From assembly GCA_903825445.1 (NCBI GenBank), contig CAIKAS010000006.1:24387-88386 (forward strand): a stretch of 64,000 bases of DNA, read 5' to 3'. The translations under genes were made by a program, and so were the position numbers. The stretch comes from an uncultured Acidobacteriia bacterium. Its GTDB lineage: Bacteria > Acidobacteriota > Terriglobia > Bryobacterales > Bryobacteraceae. Shown here piece after piece: positions 61,677 through 64,000 of the stretch. The notes under the pieces were generated by a model. The model was not told where the DNA came from, searched no databases, and saw nothing but the letters and a program-made list of their open reading frames with translations. Each line of letters opens with the position of its first letter. Position 1 is the first letter of the stretch.

Positions 61677-61919
61677 TCAAGATGGGTGCCCTTCCATCAG
61701 GTCATTCAATGAGTCTCTATCCGCCAATACAACTCCAGGCATGAGTTTGCCGCGCCGGTGAACTGTCCAGTGCAGTTTGAAGTGTTTTTGCGGCGTCCCT
61801 CCTGCGAGGAACTGGCGAAGCGCGCAATCGAATATTTCCCGGAGCGTGGTGCCTTCCTCCGCCGCCCGATTTTTCGCTGCCTTCATCAGCTCGTCAGGAA
61901 GGGCAATCGCGATCCTCAT
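61677..61919 (-). CDS. Ribbon-helix-helix antitoxin-like protein, orphan
   Basis: 80 residues from the ATG at 61919. The N-terminus IAIALPDELMKAAKNRAAEEGTTLREI is a MetJ/Arc/CopG-type strand-helix-helix as in VapB antitoxins. The open frame runs 102 codons further upstream but that part looks non-coding and crosses the divergent gene. No PIN toxin is adjacent. Confidence 0.72.
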   Translation of the reverse strand: MRIAIALPDELMKAAKNRAAEEGTTLREIFDCALRQFLAGGTPQKHFKLHWTVHRRGKLMPGVVLADRDSLNDLMEGHPS

Positions 61920-62027
61920 ACGTAAAAACATCGCATCATTTGCATAAATATGCTTGTCGCGGCCGTTCGAAAGGGGAGCGCCTGCATCCGGCCCAATTTC
62001 CTTCGGGTGGTAGCCTGACTGTGAGCC

Positions 62028-62930
62028 ATGGCCCGCGCCGCACGCCAAATCCGCCTCTCCGGTGTCTTCCCGGCCGCCATCACTCCGCACCATCCGAAGA
62101 CCCACGAAGCGGACTATGCGGCTGCCCTGGAACTGGTCGATTTCCTGACAACGGCGGGCGTCGATGGCATTTGCCTGTTCGGCTCCACGGGCGAGTTCAT
62201 CAACTATTCGTTTGCGGAACGCCACCGGCTACTCTCCCTTGCTACCAAGCGCAGCCGTGTTCCGGTGATCGCGGGAGTCTCCCATTCCACTCTGGCGGGA
62301 GCACTGCAACTCGCCGACGACGCCGTTGCTGCCGGGGCCGGGGCCCTGATGCTGATGCCACCCTACTTTTTTCGCTACGGCCAGGACGAAGTAGAGCAGT
62401 TTTACCGCGACTTCGCGCGCGAGGCGGGCGACGCCGTTCCCATACTGCTATGCAACGTTCCTGCCTTTACGACGGGGATTGAAATTGAAACCGTCCGCCG
62501 TCTGTTTGAAACCGGCCGCTTCGCGGGCGTCAAAGACTCCTCAGGCGACTGGTCCTATTTCGAAAAGCTCCTGGCGCTTCGCGGCGAGATTCCTTTCGCT
62601 TTATTCGGAGGGAAAGAACATCTGGCGAGTCGCGCGCTCCAGGCCGGCGCAGACGGAATCGTGTCCGGGTGCGCGTGCGCTATTCCGGAAGTAGTGGTAG
62701 CCCTCGCGAAGGCAGTAAAGGCTGGCAATCGCGCACTTGCCGAAGCGCTCGACGCGCGCCTGATCGAGTTCGCCACGCGCGCGAGTCAATTTCCCTGGCC
62801 CGTGGCCGTACGGCGAGCCGTGGAACTGCGCGGACAGAAATCCGGACCGCTCGCCATACCGCTTTCGCCAGCAAGCCAAAAGGCACTGGACGAATTTTCA
62901 GAGTGGTTTCGAGCCTGGAAGTCGGGCTAG
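62028..62930 (+). CDS. DapA/NanA-family lyase with altered active site
   Basis: 300 residues. TIM-barrel signatures LFGSTGEF (51-57) and Schiff-base K169 in GVKDSSGDW are present. The conserved catalytic Tyr of the Y-N-x-P motif is C142 (LLC-N-V-P), and the Arg after it is Phe. Known members condense or split pyruvate-containing compounds. With Tyr missing, the usual proton relay is changed, so the reaction may differ. Single gene. Confidence 0.87.
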   Translation: MARAARQIRLSGVFPAAITPHHPKTHEADYAAALELVDFLTTAGVDGICLFGSTGEFINYSFAERHRLLSLATKRSRVPVIAGVSHSTLAGALQLADDAVAAGAGALMLMPPYFFRYGQDEVEQFYRDFAREAGDAVPILLCNVPAFTTGIEIETVRRLFETGRFAGVKDSSGDWSYFEKLLALRGEIPFALFGGKEHLASRALQAGADGIVSGCACAIPEVVVALAKAVKAGNRALAEALDARLIEFATRASQFPWPVAVRRAVELRGQKSGPLAIPLSPASQKALDEFSEWFRAWKSG

Positions 62931-63024
62931 GCCGTGCAATCTCATGTTTTCGCCATGCGGAAATGTGAGTCGATCACTGTCAATCTCTATATTTCTTTTG
63001 AAATCATATTGTTACGGAAAATTA

Positions 63025-63051
63025 TTAGCACTCACCCAGCTCGTGTGCTAA
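63025..63051 (+). promoter_or_regulatory. CIRCE operator for HrcA
   Basis: TTAGCACTC (63025-63033), 9 nt, GTGTGCTAA (63043-63051). It matches the CIRCE inverted repeat with one mismatch in the right arm (GAG to GTG). A -35-like TTGAAA lies at 62998-63003. It should repress groES-groEL through HrcA. Confidence 0.92.
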
Positions 63052-63139
63052 TAATATGACTTGGAAGCTGCTCCTATTCAACTGCGAGCTACTTCCACGT
63101 TTGAAGTCTGTTATCAATCCACCTTTGGAGGTTTCTGTA

Positions 63140-63433
63140 ATGAACATTCGTCCGCTATATGACCGCATCGTTGTCAAACGGATCGAGGGAGACGTCGAAA
63201 AAACCAGCGGCGGCCTCTTCATCCCTGAGAGCGCAAAAGAAAAACCGCAGGAAGGCGAAGTCTTTGCCGTAGGCAAGGGCAAGCGTCTGGAAGACGGCAA
63301 AGTCGTCGCACTGGACGTGCAGAAGGGTGACCGCATCCTTTTCGGCAAGTATTCCGGCAGCGAGATCAAGCTCGATGGCGTTGAGTACCTGATCATGCGT
63401 GAGGATGAGATCCTCGGCATCTTAGAGAAATAA
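63140..63433 (+). CDS. groES: Co-chaperonin GroES
   Basis: 97 residues, standard length, from the ATG at 63140 with GGAGG 8 nt upstream. Start [14 protein letters not shown], mobile loop [17 protein letters not shown] and end [15 protein letters not shown] are diagnostic. It caps the GroEL cage. Expressed from the CIRCE-controlled promoter. Confidence 0.97.
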   Translation: MNIRPLYDRIVVKRIEGDVEKTSGGLFIPESAKEKPQEGEVFAVGKGKRLEDGKVVALDVQKGDRILFGKYSGSEIKLDGVEYLIMREDEILGILEK

Positions 63434-63455
63434 CCCGCGAAAAGTAGTTTTTTAA

Positions 63456-64000
<545 letters not shown>

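Noticed and set aside
61920..62225. 102-codon upstream extension of the ribbon-helix-helix gene
   Set aside because: The extension is Arg/Gly-rich, lacks structure and crosses the divergent lyase start; the family begins at 61919.

Overview
The window looks like chromosome of an acidobacterium of the Solibacter/Bryobacter kind. This rests on lineage-typical families recognised by eye: a secreted TIGR03435-type protein, a VWFA-related acidobacterial protein, a Ser/Thr kinase with a TolB-like propeller, PQQ-like propeller paralogs, GMC oxidoreductase paired with a gluconate-dehydrogenase subunit-3 protein, a sulfatase, and hopanoid genes. No phage, insertion sequence or CRISPR array was seen. 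All identifications come from reading motifs; no database search was run.

Layout. 0-8.4 kb: end of a membrane protein, sulfatase, TPR protein, a two-TM low-complexity protein, a CopG-like antitoxin, and the kinase with a propeller. 8.4-11.8 kb: a translationally coupled operon hpnJ - two four-TM half-transporters - hpnI (glycosylated hopanoid synthesis). 11.8-17.9 kb (minus strand): an iron-uptake type operon made of an Ftr1 permease fused to a DUF2318 Fe-S domain, two FtsX/MacB-like permeases, an ABC ATPase carrying a C-terminal DtxR-type metal-sensor domain, thioredoxin reductase and RidA. 18-24 kb: a membrane HD-GYP/GAF/GGDEF protein, a sigma-54 activator without receiver, and a glucose-6-phosphate isomerase. 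24-36 kb: HEAT-repeat protein, MqnD (futalosine menaquinone route), GMC pair, class III aminotransferase, an SGNH protein without its catalytic residues, two PQQ-like propellers, a VWA protein, a DNA glycosylase, and an AbrB-PIN toxin-antitoxin pair. 37-41 kb: siroheme nitrite/sulfite reductase with an extra C-terminal helical domain and a coupled unknown protein, HAD hydrolase, LON-domain protein.

41-45.5 kb holds the locus I consider least explained: a sensor-less histidine kinase, a NarL-type regulator, two membrane-anchored coiled-coil proteins (one divergent), and a chimera of receiver domain, Gly/Arg linker with a G9 tract, coiled coil, one TM segment and an extracytoplasmic TPR. It could carry a phospho-signal across the membrane or tie a membrane scaffold to it. 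Then tRNA-Leu(CAG) and, on the minus strand, a tripartite RND efflux operon preceded by an RraA-like gene. 53-62 kb: lineage-specific secreted proteins, S41 protease, sugar epimerase, TIM-barrel isomerase, glycoside-hydrolase-like protein, TsaB, cupin, orphan antitoxin, DapA-like lyase. The window ends in CIRCE-groES-groEL.

The strongest candidates for new biology are the DtxR-fused ABC ATPase in the iron operon, the receiver-TM-TPR signalling locus, and the hopanoid operon with a built-in heterodimeric transporter.
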